NCBI GenBank assembly: GCA_947629905.1
Contig: CANRFM010000015.1
Location: 1 to 52,059 of the forward strand
Source: an uncultured Clostridia bacterium
Lineage (GTDB): Bacteria; Bacillota; Clostridia; Oscillospirales; Ruminococcaceae
Direction of reading: 5' to 3'
DNA length: 52,059 bases
In this document: positions 1-9,092 of the stretch, piece by piece
How positions within the stretch are numbered: position 1 is the first letter of the stretch
Layout: each line of letters begins with the position of its first letter
Made by a program: the position numbers and the translations under genes
Notes under the pieces: model-generated
The model's input: only the letters and a program-made list of their open reading frames with translations
Told to the model about the DNA's origin: nothing
Database searches by the model: none

Positions 1-867
1 GGTTGCTATCAGCACATGACCGGAAAGCAGGACGTGAAAGAGGAGATCAGTCAGAAAGTACACGCACTCGTGAAAAAAAGCGTGGAAAACATTGCCAATA
101 AGGACTTTATGTTCCAGAACCGCTTTCACCCGACAGATGTGTACCTGACGGTGCAGGACTGCTGGGGCGGCATTTACCAGAACATGACAGGCGTGTACTG
201 CAAGTCCGCCGATGAGTGGAGCGTACTGTTTGCCATTGTACTGCAAAATATCCTGCTGCACATGGAGGGCGACCCGGAACAGCTCTTGGATGCAGCAATG
301 GAATATGTGCTGTATGTTTCCAAAATGGATGCCAATTCCCTGCGCCGGGACGAAGCCTTGCAGCAGCAGGGAGAGGAGCAGCTCTATCATTTCTATGAGA
401 ACGGCAAAAAGGTACAGCTCACGGAGGATGAGGAACAGTATATCCGCAGTTCTGTCGATGTGCTGCGGGACTTCTTCAAGGAGAACCAGATCTCGTTCAG
501 CCTGACCAATGATACGGCACAGCGCTCCAAACGCTTTTCCTTCGGAATGCGTATCCATGAAGAAACGTGCCGTGCCGTGATACGGCTTGACTTAAACCCC
601 CGCTTCTGTACCATTCTGTTCTTTGTCCCATTCCGGGCAGATCTGCAAAAGATGCAGCAGCTTTGTACGGAACTGTGTACGCTGAATTTTTCACGCAGGC
701 TCGGCGCATTTATGGTGGATACCCTTGACGGTGAGATCAGCAACCGGGCAAGCCTGCTGTGCAGCAGCGGACTGAAGAAAGAGGAATTTATCCCGGCATT
801 CCTCAGCAATATGAAAGCCCTCGGCGATCAGATGGATACCCTGAAACGCTTTGCGGCACAGCAGTAA
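1..867 (+). CDS. YbjN-like hypothetical protein, possibly 5' partial
   Basis: The reading frame is open to the left edge. The first ATG is at 16, but no ribosome site lies in the 15 bases before it, so the gene may begin outside the window. From that ATG it is 283 residues with no signal peptide or membrane segment, so it should be cytoplasmic. The first 140 residues are helical and unfamiliar. The C-terminal half (about 145-283) runs through a conserved-looking FSFGMRI / FFVPFRADLQ / NFSRRLGAFMVDTLDGEI pattern that resembles YbjN-type domains, which share a type III secretion chaperone-like fold and have no catalytic role. It is separated from the DUF368 gene by 29 bases and probably shares its transcript. 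The domain call comes from pattern only and no function is claimed. Confidence 0.7.
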   Translation, partial: GCYQHMTGKQDVKEEISQKVHALVKKSVENIANKDFMFQNRFHPTDVYLTVQDCWGGIYQNMTGVYCKSADEWSVLFAIVLQNILLHMEGDPEQLLDAAMEYVLYVSKMDANSLRRDEALQQQGEEQLYHFYENGKKVQLTEDEEQYIRSSVDVLRDFFKENQISFSLTNDTAQRSKRFSFGMRIHEETCRAVIRLDLNPRFCTILFFVPFRADLQKMQQLCTELCTLNFSRRLGAFMVDTLDGEISNRASLLCSSGLKKEEFIPAFLSNMKALGDQMDTLKRFAAQQ

Positions 868-896
868 CCGGGTACGGGCGGAAAGGAGAAAACAGC

Positions 897-1826
897 TTGA
901 AAGTAAAACAACTGATCATGACCATGATCAATGGCTTCTGTATGGCACTGGCGGACAGTGTACCGGGTGTTTCGGGGGGAACGGTGGCGTTCCTGATGGG
1001 CTTTTATGATGACTTCATCGGTTCGCTCAATGATCTGCTTGTCGGAGACATGGCAGCCAAAAAGAAAGCCCTTCTCTATCTCATCAAACTCGGTGCAGGC
1101 TGGGCAATCGGCTTTATTGCTTCCGTTCTGGTGCTGACAGCAGTGTTTGAGGCACATATCTACAACATTTCGTCTTTGTTCATTGGCTTTATCCTGTTTG
1201 CCATTCCGGTCGTTGTCTACGAGGAACGTGACTGCCTGAAACAGAAACCGTGGACGGCTTTCACGCTGCTCATCGGCGCAGCGGGTGTGGCTGCACTGAC
1301 CTACTTCACAGTAGGCGGCAGCACCCCGGCATTTTCACTGGAAGATCCAAACGTGGGAACGTATCTCTACGTATTTGTTGCCGGGGCGATTGCGATTTGT
1401 GCCATGGTTCTGCCGGGCATTTCAGGTTCGACACTGCTGCTGATCTTCGGGCTGTATATTTCCGTGATCAGTGCCATCAAAACGACACTGATGCTCGATT
1501 TTCAGTATGTGCCGCTGCTCATCTGTTTCGGGCTGGGCATCATTACGGGCATTGTCTCGATCGTGCGCCTGATACGGATCGCACTGGAAAAATGGCGGAG
1601 CGCAACGGTGTATCTCATCATCGGCATGATGCTCGGTTCGCTGTATTCCGTTGTCATGGGACCTGCTACACTGACGGATGAAAATAAGCAGCCGCTCGGT
1701 CTGGCACCGCTGAGCTTTTCCACGTTCAGCATTCTGTTTTTCGTGATCGGCGGTGTGATCATTTTAGGGATGCAGTTTCTGGGGGCTAAGAAAAAATCCG
1801 ACACGGACAAGGAGGAAACGGTATGA
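897..1826 (+). CDS. DUF368 family polyprenyl-phosphate translocase (PopT-like)
   Basis: DUF368 proteins are polytopic membrane proteins. Members in Vibrio and Gram-positive bacteria were shown to recycle undecaprenyl phosphate across the membrane for cell-wall synthesis. The two family signatures are visible: DSVPGVSGGT at residues 20-29 and LPGISGST at about 172-179, each opening a re-entrant membrane half, with about eight hydrophobic segments over 309 residues. I chose the TTG at 897 because GGAAAGGAGA sits just upstream. An in-frame ATG at 759 lies deep inside the previous gene and has no ribosome site. The stop overlaps the next gene's start as ATGA, so the two are translationally coupled. 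Family confidence is high; the exact substrate is inferred. Confidence 0.88.
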   Translation: MKVKQLIMTMINGFCMALADSVPGVSGGTVAFLMGFYDDFIGSLNDLLVGDMAAKKKALLYLIKLGAGWAIGFIASVLVLTAVFEAHIYNISSLFIGFILFAIPVVVYEERDCLKQKPWTAFTLLIGAAGVAALTYFTVGGSTPAFSLEDPNVGTYLYVFVAGAIAICAMVLPGISGSTLLLIFGLYISVISAIKTTLMLDFQYVPLLICFGLGIITGIVSIVRLIRIALEKWRSATVYLIIGMMLGSLYSVVMGPATLTDENKQPLGLAPLSFSTFSILFFVIGGVIILGMQFLGAKKKSDTDKEETV

Positions 1827-2944
1827 AAAAATTGGGTTTCGGGCTGATGCGTCTGCCGCTGACAGATGCCAACGATGCGGGGTCGATCGATATTCCGCAG
1901 GTCTGCCGGATGGTGGACAGCTTTCTCGAACAGGGCTTTACCTACTTTGATACGGCATGGATGTACTGCGCTTTCAAGAGCGAGGAGGCTGCCCGTGAGG
2001 CTTTGGTGAAACGCCATCCCCGTGACAGCTACACCCTCGCCGATAAGCTCCATGCGGAATTTATCAAAACCAAAGAGGACAGAGACAAGGTCTTTGCCGA
2101 ACAGCAGAGAAAGACGGGTGTCGAGTACTTTGACTACTACCTGCTGCATGACATCGGCGCACATCATTATGAAATTTACAAGGAACTCGACTGCTTCACA
2201 TGGCTGCGTGACCTCAAGAAAAAGGGACTTGCCAAGGAGATCGGCTTCTCTTTCCACGACAATGCGGAACTGCTTGATCAGGTGCTGACGGAGCAGCCCG
2301 GACTGGATTTTGTGCAGCTCCAGATCAACTACCTTGACTGGGAGAGCGAGGGCGTACAATCCCGCAAGTGCTACGAAGTCGCCGTCAAGCACGGCATGAA
2401 AGTGATCGTCATGGAACCCGTCAAGGGCGGCACGCTTGCCGCTGTACCGCAGCAGGTCACGGATCTGTTCAAGGGCTATGCCCCCGATCTGTCCGTTCCG
2501 TCATGGGCGATCCGCTTTGCGGCAAGTCTGGAGAATGTTATGGTCGTGCTTTCCGGCATGAGCAATATGGAACAGCTGCTGGACAATACCAGCTACATGA
2601 GGGATTTCCAGCCCCTGAATGAGACGGAACAGGCACTTGTCCGGCAGGCTGCGGAGATCATCAATTCCGGCATTGCCATTCCCTGCACGGGATGTTCCTA
2701 CTGCACGGAGGGCTGCCCGATGAAGATCGCCATCCCGAAATATTTCTCCCTCTACAATGCTGATTTACAGGAAACCGAAACAAAGGGCTGGACACCGCAG
2801 GGAGAGTACTACGACAATCTTACCAAGACATTCGGCAAGGCGAGCGAGTGTATCGCTTGCGGACAGTGTGAGGGTGTCTGCCCGCAGCACCTGCCGATCA
2901 TCGAACACCTGAAAACGGTTGCGGGCTATTTTGAACACAACTGA
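1823..2944 (+). CDS. Aldo/keto reductase with C-terminal 2x[4Fe-4S] domain
   Basis: A 373-residue cytoplasmic oxidoreductase. Residues 1-270 form an aldo/keto reductase barrel with the usual tetrad visible: D43 and Y48 in FDTAWMY, K75 in LADK, H109 in LLHD. Residues 288-298 (C288, C291, C294, C298) and 343-353 (C343, C346, C349, C353) are two ferredoxin-type CxxCxxCxxxCP clusters. This Fe-S-fused subfamily is common in anaerobes and its physiological substrate is generally unknown. The clusters suggest electron transfer from ferredoxin rather than only from NADPH. It overlaps the DUF368 gene by four bases. An inverted repeat (CAGAGCAG at 2945-2952, CTGCTCTG at 2997-3004) follows the stop, without a T-run. 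Confidence 0.93.
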   Translation: MKKLGFGLMRLPLTDANDAGSIDIPQVCRMVDSFLEQGFTYFDTAWMYCAFKSEEAAREALVKRHPRDSYTLADKLHAEFIKTKEDRDKVFAEQQRKTGVEYFDYYLLHDIGAHHYEIYKELDCFTWLRDLKKKGLAKEIGFSFHDNAELLDQVLTEQPGLDFVQLQINYLDWESEGVQSRKCYEVAVKHGMKVIVMEPVKGGTLAAVPQQVTDLFKGYAPDLSVPSWAIRFAASLENVMVVLSGMSNMEQLLDNTSYMRDFQPLNETEQALVRQAAEIINSGIAIPCTGCSYCTEGCPMKIAIPKYFSLYNADLQETETKGWTPQGEYYDNLTKTFGKASECIACGQCEGVCPQHLPIIEHLKTVAGYFEHN

Positions 2945-3028
2945 CAGAGCAGCCGGAAATGGCTGTGCGGCTGATACCGGAACTTCCTGCCGGGTACTGC
3001 TCTGCCAAGCAAATGAGGAGGCGACAAT

Positions 3029-4348
3029 ATGCGGTTGAACCGGGTTCCGGTATTGGGAATGGTGCTTGCAGCGGTGAGTCTGCTGCTGCCTGTACAGGCT
3101 TCGGCGGAAGGCGCTCCGGTGGGGGCGGTCGGTTCGGTTTCTGCAAACGGAACTACCGTGTTTTTCTACGACACAAGAGAATCCGGCGGCATGACTGCCA
3201 TGTGGAATGCGGCTGTTTCTGCCGGAGAATCCACGGTGACGCTGTATACCGACTGGAAAGCAGTGAATGGCAATTATCTTGTGGAAAGCGGCAGCGGCTG
3301 TGCCTTTGAGGGGGTCATCTGTGTGCCGTCCGGGCATACGGTGACGCTGAACCTGAACGGCTTTCACATTGACCGGACACTGGTGGCGGAGATCTCCAAC
3401 GGGGAAGTCATTGTCATTCAGGACGGCGGTACGCTCAACCTGACAGACCTTTCCGGCAGCACCGGAACGATCACGGGCGGGAAGAGTACCGACAGTGCCG
3501 GCGGTATCCAGATCGAATCCGGCGGAACGCTCAACCTCTGGGGGGGCAGCATTACCGGGAACACCACGCTGACAAGCGGCGGCGGCATTCAGATGAACGG
3601 AGACGGAGCGCTATTTTATATGAGCGGCGGCAGCATTACCGGCAATCAGGCAGGAGAAAACGGCGGCGGTGCTGCCCTGAACGGCGGTACAGTACAGATG
3701 ATCTCCGGGGAGATAGCAGACAATACAGCCGGGCAGTACGGGGGCGGTCTGTATGTGCAGAACGTTTCTGCCGACTTGCAGGGCATCACAGTCGAGGGCA
3801 ACAGCGCAGGCAGCGGCGGTGGTATCTGCACGGATTCCGATGCTGCACTGTCACTCAAGGACAGCAGTATCCGCAGCAATGCGGCGAATGAGGCTGGCGG
3901 CGGCATTTTTGCTATGGCTTCCCGTCCGGTAAAGCTGATCGGTTCGCCGGAAGTCGTGATGAACAAGCTTTCTGACAATTCGCAGAGTAACCTGACATTC
4001 TGGGTCGATGAGACGAGAATTTACGGCGGCGGCAGACTGGATGTCTCCGGGCTGGCAGGCGGAAAGATCGGGCTTGGCTTCACAGGCGGCAAGGGCAGAG
4101 AAATGCTGCTCTTGCAGGGAACGGCTGAACAGAGCGGTTTTGTTTTAGATTCGGCGGATTTCTCACTGCTGACAAAGGACGGTGCGCTGTATCTGCGCCG
4201 ACCGATGCAGAGATTGAGCAATCTGACAATTGCGCTTGTAGTCTGCGGAGGGCTGATCGTAATCGGGGCGCTGACAGCTATCATTCTGACACTGGTAAAA
4301 CGCAAAAAAAGAAAGAAACATCGCAGAAATCAGCGGACACGGGGATAA
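3029..4348 (+). CDS. Secreted/anchored right-handed beta-helix repeat protein
   Basis: 439 residues, preceded by a strong GAGGAGG site 9 bases before the ATG. It has an N-terminal signal peptide (about 1-26, ending VQASA) and a glycine-rich region (about 120-310) with recurring SGGGI, TGN and NSAGSGGG turns, as in parallel beta-helix proteins (pectate-lyase-like fold, polymorphic membrane protein repeats). A C-terminal hydrophobic segment (about 398-420) is followed by a very basic tail, KRKKRKKHRRNQ. This topology predicts an extracellular stalk held by one C-terminal membrane anchor with the tail in the cytoplasm. No catalytic carboxylate cluster of polysaccharide lyases is obvious. A role in surface adhesion or glycan binding is inference only. 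Confidence 0.75.
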   Translation: MRLNRVPVLGMVLAAVSLLLPVQASAEGAPVGAVGSVSANGTTVFFYDTRESGGMTAMWNAAVSAGESTVTLYTDWKAVNGNYLVESGSGCAFEGVICVPSGHTVTLNLNGFHIDRTLVAEISNGEVIVIQDGGTLNLTDLSGSTGTITGGKSTDSAGGIQIESGGTLNLWGGSITGNTTLTSGGGIQMNGDGALFYMSGGSITGNQAGENGGGAALNGGTVQMISGEIADNTAGQYGGGLYVQNVSADLQGITVEGNSAGSGGGICTDSDAALSLKDSSIRSNAANEAGGGIFAMASRPVKLIGSPEVVMNKLSDNSQSNLTFWVDETRIYGGGRLDVSGLAGGKIGLGFTGGKGREMLLLQGTAEQSGFVLDSADFSLLTKDGALYLRRPMQRLSNLTIALVVCGGLIVIGALTAIILTLVKRKKRKKHRRNQRTRG

Positions 4349-4372
4349 TTTTGGCAAAATACAACAAATCTA

Positions 4373-4401
4373 TTGACTTTCGTAAAAAGTTATGGTATAA
4401 T
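4373..4401 (+). promoter_or_regulatory. Sigma-A-type promoter for the DUF3592-like gene
   Basis: TTGACT at 4373-4378, a 17-base spacer and TATAAT at 4396-4401, lying between the beta-helix gene and the next ATG at 4439. Confidence 0.8.
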
Positions 4402-4438
4402 ATGCTTGTAAGATACTCAGGAAAGGGGAAACTCTCCC

Positions 4439-4909
4439 ATGGCAATGTCCATTGAAGATAAGGCTGTTACCCGTGCCTATATGCTGCGTAAGTTTACAAC
4501 AGTGCCGTTTCTGGTCTGTATGCTGCTCTCTTTGCTGATGCTGTTTACCTATTCATTCCAGTGGGTGCGGGGGCAGATGCTCTGGCATAAGACGGATGCT
4601 TCCATTACGCTGATCACGGACACGGACGGACTGTTTTATGAGTACACAGAGCAGAAAACCGATACTGTCTATAAAAGTACCATGTCACAGCCGAAACTGT
4701 TCTATTACTTCCCGATCGGAAAAAGCTACACGATAGGCGATTCGATCCCGATTTCCTACAATGTCGATCAGCCGGCACAGCGGGTGGAGTTTCCAAGGCT
4801 GGAAAGCCTGATGATGACGTGGGGCATTGCATTTGTGGTGTTTTTTATCCTGTATTTCTGGCTGGAATGGATGATCAAGAAGCATTCTAAGATCAAGATT
4901 TCCGGATGA
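4439..4909 (+). CDS. DUF3592-like small membrane protein
   Basis: A 156-residue protein with two membrane segments (about 21-41 and 125-146) flanking an outside domain of about 80 residues. Its pattern (ITLITDTDGLFYEYTEQ ... GKSYTIGDSIPISYNVDQP) is typical of DUF3592 proteins, whose function is unknown. It has its own consensus promoter, a GAAAGGGGAA ribosome site and an intrinsic terminator, so it is a monocistronic unit between the beta-helix gene and the xylanase. There is no evidence that it takes part in xylan use. Confidence 0.7.
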   Translation: MAMSIEDKAVTRAYMLRKFTTVPFLVCMLLSLLMLFTYSFQWVRGQMLWHKTDASITLITDTDGLFYEYTEQKTDTVYKSTMSQPKLFYYFPIGKSYTIGDSIPISYNVDQPAQRVEFPRLESLMMTWGIAFVVFFILYFWLEWMIKKHSKIKISG

Positions 4910-4920
4910 TACTGAGAAAG

Positions 4921-4951
4921 TTCCCCTCTGCCGTGAGGGGGGCTTTTCTTT
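4921..4951 (+). terminator. Intrinsic terminator after the DUF3592-like gene
   Basis: CCCCTC at 4923-4928 pairs with GAGGGG at 4935-4940 across a six-base loop. A T-rich tract (cttttcttttttt) follows. Confidence 0.8.
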
Positions 4952-4983
4952 TTTTGGTGCGAAACGAAAAAAAGTGAATGCAA

Positions 4984-5015
4984 TCTGCACTTTGTCCACC
5001 TTTTCTGCACTTTGT
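4984..5015 (+). repeat. 12-bp direct repeat upstream of the xylanase promoter
   Basis: TCTGCACTTTGT occurs at 4984-4995 and again at 5004-5015, a 20-bp period (about two helical turns), ending four bases before the -35. The position fits an activator or repressor site. The regulator is unknown. Confidence 0.5.
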
Positions 5016-5018
5016 GGG

Positions 5019-5047
5019 TTGCTACATTTGTGAAAATCATGTATAAT
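5019..5047 (+). promoter_or_regulatory. Probable promoter of the GH10/GH43 gene
   Basis: TTGCTA at 5019-5024, 17 bases, TATAAT at 5042-5047. A leader of about 100 nt precedes the ATG at 5156. The -35 is weak, as expected for a regulated gene. Confidence 0.55.
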
Positions 5048-5155
5048 TTATGATGAAATAGTTTAATAGTTATGTCTAAACTGCGAATGTGTGGGCAGGA
5101 TGAACATAAGTGCATAATTATATGTAATATAATTTATGAAAAGGGGCTGAATCAA

Positions 5156-8100
5156 ATGAAAATGAAAAGATTGGCGGCAGCTGTTACCGCCATTCTCTGC
5201 TGTTCGACCATGTTCACGGCGTTTCCGGACATGATGCAGCAGACCAAAGCAGCAGAAGCCGTTCACAACGACTTCGAGACCAGCTTTGAGGGCTGGCACG
5301 GCAAGGGCGATACTGTCGTTCTTACCGCAAAGGAAGGCGCAGGTGTAAACGGTTCGAGAGGTATGACCGTTACCGGGCGTTCCTCCGCAGAGGACGGTGC
5401 AGCTTCCTCCAAGGGCTTCTATCTGTACGGCGGTATCACCTATGATTATCGTCTGGAAGTCATGAGCGAAACGGATGAGACGTTCCACCTGTCTCTGCTG
5501 ACAATCGATGAGGAGACCGGTGCGGAGACACTGACCGAGATCGACACCGCAGAAGTGAAAGCCGGCGAATGGACGGAACTTTCCGGTAAGTACAAAGCAC
5601 CGGAGAACAGCTATGAATTTGAGCTGACCGTCACGACCGACAGCACGGCAGATTTCACTTTCGATGAGCTGGAGATCACCACCAGACAGAGCACAAGCGC
5701 TGTCAGCGCAGCAACAGCAGAAAAAGGTTTGAAGGATGAGTTCGCACACTATTTCCGTGTCGGCAATATCCTCAACGGCGGTACGATCCGAAATTCTGCC
5801 ATCACCGCAAACATCATCAAGGACTTCAACTCCGTTGAGTGTGAGAACGAGACCAAGCCGGATGCGACCCTCAACCAGTCGCAGTGCAGCGGCACCAATA
5901 TCGGCGTTAAGCTGGACGGTGCGGCAGCGATCATGGACTTCTGCTCCAAGAACGGCATTGCCATGCGTGGACACACACTGGTATGGCACAGCCAGACACC
6001 GAGCTGGTTCTTCAAGGAGGGCTTCAATGCCAACGGCGCATGGGTCGACAAATCGACCATGGATGCCCGCATGGAGAGCTACATCAAGAATATGTTCGCT
6101 GCTATTGCACAGCAGTACCCCGACCTGAACCTCTACGCATACGATGTCTGCAACGAGTGCATGACGGACGATACGAGCAGAAGTGCACAGGGCATCTCAT
6201 GGCGTGAGCCGGGCGACGGCAACGGCAAGTCTGCATGGGTACAGGTTTACGGCAACAATGACTTCATCGAGAAGGCATTTACCTATGCAAGAAAGTATGC
6301 CCCGGAGGGCTGCGACCTTTACTACAACGACTACAACGAGTACTGGGATCACAAGCGTGACAACATCTATGCCAAGGCAAAGGATCTCTATGAAAAGGGC
6401 TTGCTGGACGGTGTTGGTATGCAGTCCCACGTTCCGGCAAATGCGACCGGCTTTGCAGGGACGGATGTGTACATTGATGCTATGAAGAAGTACCTCTCCA
6501 TTGGCTGCGATGTGCAGATCACTGAGCTGGATATTTCCCTTGAAAACGGCAAGTACAGCTTGCAGGATCAGGCAAATAAGTACAAGGCGATCTTTCAGGC
6601 TGCCATGGACTGGAACGACAACCCGCAGTCCGAGGGCAGAGTAACAGCTGTCTGCATCTGGGGACCGAATGATGCCAATTCGTGGCTGAGTGCCGGCTCG
6701 AATGCGCTGCTGTATGATTCCAATAACCAGCCGAAACTTGCCTATACCACGCTGACCGGGATGATCCCGCAGTCCGAGTGGGGCGACGGCACAGCACCGG
6801 ATTTTGAAGGCAGCACCGGCGGACCGACGACGATCGAACCGAATGAATACGGCTGGTTCTTCCATCATCGCTTTGAGGGCGATGCAGAGGGCTGGACGGG
6901 CAGAGGTCCTGCCACAGTTGAGCCGAGCGATGCGATGCACTATCTGGAAAATGGTTCTCTGTATGTCAGCGGCAGAACGGCTGCATGGAATGGTGCAACG
7001 TATTCCCTGAACAAGCGTGCGTTTGAGCCGGGCAAAGAGTTCAGCTTCAGCGTAAATGTTGCCTACACGGACGGCGCTGATACAGAGGATTTCTACCTCA
7101 AGCTCGAGTATGTAGACGCAGACGGTGAGACACAGTATTCCACCATTGCCGAGGGTACTGCTGTCAAGGGCGAGTGGATGCAGCTTGCCAATACCAATTA
7201 CGAGATCCCCGCAGATGCTTCGGATATGAAGATCTACGTGGAGACGCCGGAGGGCAGCACGGTCGACTTCTACATGGATGAAGCCATCGGTGCAGTCGGC
7301 GGTACAGGTATCGAGGGCGCAGGTCAGCCTGTTATCAAGAAGAGCGTGATCGGCGATGTGGACGGCGACGGCGTAATCGATGCTTTCGACCTTGCACTGG
7401 CGAAGAACGGGCTTGTCAACGGCTTTGCTGACAAGACCGCTGAAAAGAGCGCAGACGTTGACCAGAGCGGTACAGCGGATGTCGCAGACCTCGTGAACCT
7501 GACAAAATACATTTTGGCAGTAATTGACAAGTTCCCGGTAGCAGAGAAACCGACTGTTTCCGTGGACAATGCAAAAATGGAAGCTCTCTTTTCCGGCGTG
7601 ACACCTGTTGCCAGCCTGAAAAAGGACGGGGAGAACAACCCGCTGTATACACAGCGTTTCGGTGCTGACCCCGGCTACATGGTCTATGACGGCAGACTGT
7701 ATGTCTACATGACCAACGATGATTTTGAGTATGACAGTAACGGACAGATCAAGGAAAATTCCTATGACGTGCAGGAGATCAGTGTGATCTCTTCGGAAGA
7801 CCTTGTGAACTGGACTGACCACGGTCTGATCCAAGTAGCAGGCAGCAGCGGTGCTGCGAAGTGGGCATTTGCTTCATGGGCACCTTGCGCTTGCCACAAG
7901 ACGATCAACGGCAAGGAGAAATTCTTCCTCTACTTCGCTAACAGCGGCGGCGGTATCGGCGTATTGCAGGCTGACAGCCCGACAGGTCCGTGGACAGACC
8001 CGCTTGGTCATGCCCTCGTAAACGGACAGAGCCCGAACTGCAGCGATGTGGTATGGATGTTTGACCCGGCAGTACTCGTAGATGATGACGGAACAGGTTA

Positions 8101-8956
8101 TCTCTACTTCGGCGGCGGCGTTCCGGAAGGAAAGTCCGCAGACCCCGGCACAGCACGTGCTGTCAAGCTCGGGGATGACATGATCTCCCTCGCAGGTGAT
8201 CCTGTCAAAATCAATCCGCCCTACCTCTTTGAGGATTCCGGCATCAACAAGATCGGTAATACCTACGTATACAGCTACTGCACCAACTGGAATACCGGCG
8301 GCAATCCTTACGGTTTCAGCAATGCGCAGATCGCTTACATGACCAGTGACAACCCCCTCGGACCGTTCACCTACAAGGGCATGATGTTCCCGAACCCCGG
8401 CGACATGGGCGGCGGCGGCAACAACCACCACTCTCTCGTAGAATTCAAGGGCAAGTACTATATGCTCTATCATTCGAGGATCGTGGAGGACAGACTGGGT
8501 GTCAACCTCAACTACCGTACACCGCAGATCGATGAGGTGACTGTCAATGGTCTGGACATCAGCTGCAAGGGCACACTCACGGGTGTGGCACAGCTCGAAA
8601 AGCTCGATCCCTACAAGACTGTACAGGCTGAGACCATGTCCAGCCAGTCCAAGGACATTGCTGTCAATGGTCTGGGCGACACCACTGTTTCCGTGCATAA
8701 GGGCAGCTGGGTCAAGGTTTCCGGCGTGAACTTCTCCAACGGTGCAAAGTCCATGACAGTTCGTGGTTCTTCCGCATCCGGTGCTTGCATCAAGGTATGC
8801 GCAGGCGGTACGACCGGCGATGTGATCGGCTATGCAGAGATCCCGGCAGGCGGCATGACAGATGTGACTGTCAGTGTCAACAATATCAGCGGCTCGAAGG
8901 ATCTGTACTTTGTATTCTCCGGCGATATGGAATTTGACAGCTGGAGCTTCTCCTAA
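5156..8956 (+). CDS. Cellulosomal xylanase/arabinofuranosidase: CBM-GH10-CBM-dockerin-GH43-CBM6
   Basis: A 1266-residue secreted enzyme. The start is the ATG at 5156, behind AAGGGG and opening a signal peptide (1 to about 30). An earlier in-frame ATG at 5072 would add a non-signal extension. Order: CBM22/4_9-like module (about 34-178); GH10 endo-xylanase (about 188-539) with acid/base E334 in DVCNEC and nucleophile E457 in TELD; a second CBM22-like module (about 565-714); type I dockerin (about 732-790, loops DVDGDGVIDAFDL and DVDQSGTADVADL); GH43 (about 815-1149) with D838, D970 and E1026 as likely base, modulator and acid; CBM6 (about 1152-1266). The GH43-CBM6 pair resembles arabinoxylan arabinofuranohydrolases. 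Expected action is cleavage of the xylan backbone and removal of arabinose, while docked on a scaffoldin. Subfamily specificity is inferred. Confidence 0.93.
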   Translation: MKMKRLAAAVTAILCCSTMFTAFPDMMQQTKAAEAVHNDFETSFEGWHGKGDTVVLTAKEGAGVNGSRGMTVTGRSSAEDGAASSKGFYLYGGITYDYRLEVMSETDETFHLSLLTIDEETGAETLTEIDTAEVKAGEWTELSGKYKAPENSYEFELTVTTDSTADFTFDELEITTRQSTSAVSAATAEKGLKDEFAHYFRVGNILNGGTIRNSAITANIIKDFNSVECENETKPDATLNQSQCSGTNIGVKLDGAAAIMDFCSKNGIAMRGHTLVWHSQTPSWFFKEGFNANGAWVDKSTMDARMESYIKNMFAAIAQQYPDLNLYAYDVCNECMTDDTSRSAQGISWREPGDGNGKSAWVQVYGNNDFIEKAFTYARKYAPEGCDLYYNDYNEYWDHKRDNIYAKAKDLYEKGLLDGVGMQSHVPANATGFAGTDVYIDAMKKYLSIGCDVQITELDISLENGKYSLQDQANKYKAIFQAAMDWNDNPQSEGRVTAVCIWGPNDANSWLSAGSNALLYDSNNQPKLAYTTLTGMIPQSEWGDGTAPDFEGSTGGPTTIEPNEYGWFFHHRFEGDAEGWTGRGPATVEPSDAMHYLENGSLYVSGRTAAWNGATYSLNKRAFEPGKEFSFSVNVAYTDGADTEDFYLKLEYVDADGETQYSTIAEGTAVKGEWMQLANTNYEIPADASDMKIYVETPEGSTVDFYMDEAIGAVGGTGIEGAGQPVIKKSVIGDVDGDGVIDAFDLALAKNGLVNGFADKTAEKSADVDQSGTADVADLVNLTKYILAVIDKFPVAEKPTVSVDNAKMEALFSGVTPVASLKKDGENNPLYTQRFGADPGYMVYDGRLYVYMTNDDFEYDSNGQIKENSYDVQEISVISSEDLVNWTDHGLIQVAGSSGAAKWAFASWAPCACHKTINGKEKFFLYFANSGGGIGVLQADSPTGPWTDPLGHALVNGQSPNCSDVVWMFDPAVLVDDDGTGYLYFGGGVPEGKSADPGTARAVKLGDDMISLAGDPVKINPPYLFEDSGINKIGNTYVYSYCTNWNTGGNPYGFSNAQIAYMTSDNPLGPFTYKGMMFPNPGDMGGGGNNHHSLVEFKGKYYMLYHSRIVEDRLGVNLNYRTPQIDEVTVNGLDISCKGTLTGVAQLEKLDPYKTVQAETMSSQSKDIAVNGLGDTTVSVHKGSWVKVSGVNFSNGAKSMTVRGSSASGACIKVCAGGTTGDVIGYAEIPAGGMTDVTVSVNNISGSKDLYFVFSGDMEFDSWSFS

Positions 8957-8963
8957 AATGAAT

Positions 8964-8991
8964 ATGTGCCGTCCGTTACAGGGCGGCACAT
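8964..8991 (+). other. Intercistronic stem-loop 1
   Basis: ATGTGCCG at 8964-8971 pairs with CGGCACAT at 8984-8991, directly after the xylanase stop. The weak T-run suggests a leaky terminator or an mRNA-stability element. Confidence 0.5.
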
Positions 8992-9011
8992 TTCAAAAGC
9001 AATCATCACGC

Positions 9012-9059
9012 AGCTCTTTATGAGCTTTGATTCAGGGGGACGCTGCGGAGCAGCGTCCC
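9012..9059 (+). other. Intercistronic stem-loops 2 and 3
   Basis: AGCTC/GAGCT (9012-9016, 9022-9026) is followed by a perfect 10-bp stem GGGACGCTGC/GCAGCGTCCC (9037-9046, 9050-9059) with a three-base loop, 33 bases upstream of the GH30 gene start. No promoter motif is visible between the two enzyme genes, so these hairpins probably lie inside a shared transcript. Confidence 0.5.
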
Positions 9060-9092
9060 ATTCCCCCCAAAAAACGTGAAGGGAGTTTTTCT

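Noticed and set aside
5128-5133. TATAAT as a second xylanase promoter
   Set aside because: It lies 23 bases before the start codon, so the transcript would begin inside or after the ribosome site.
6197-7834. 545-codon open frame on the minus strand opposite the GH10/GH43 gene
   Set aside because: No ribosome site, no recognisable protein pattern, and it lies antisense to a clearly coding module series. It is a by-product of codon bias, as are similar frames opposite clpX, the GH30 gene and the GntR-operon permease.
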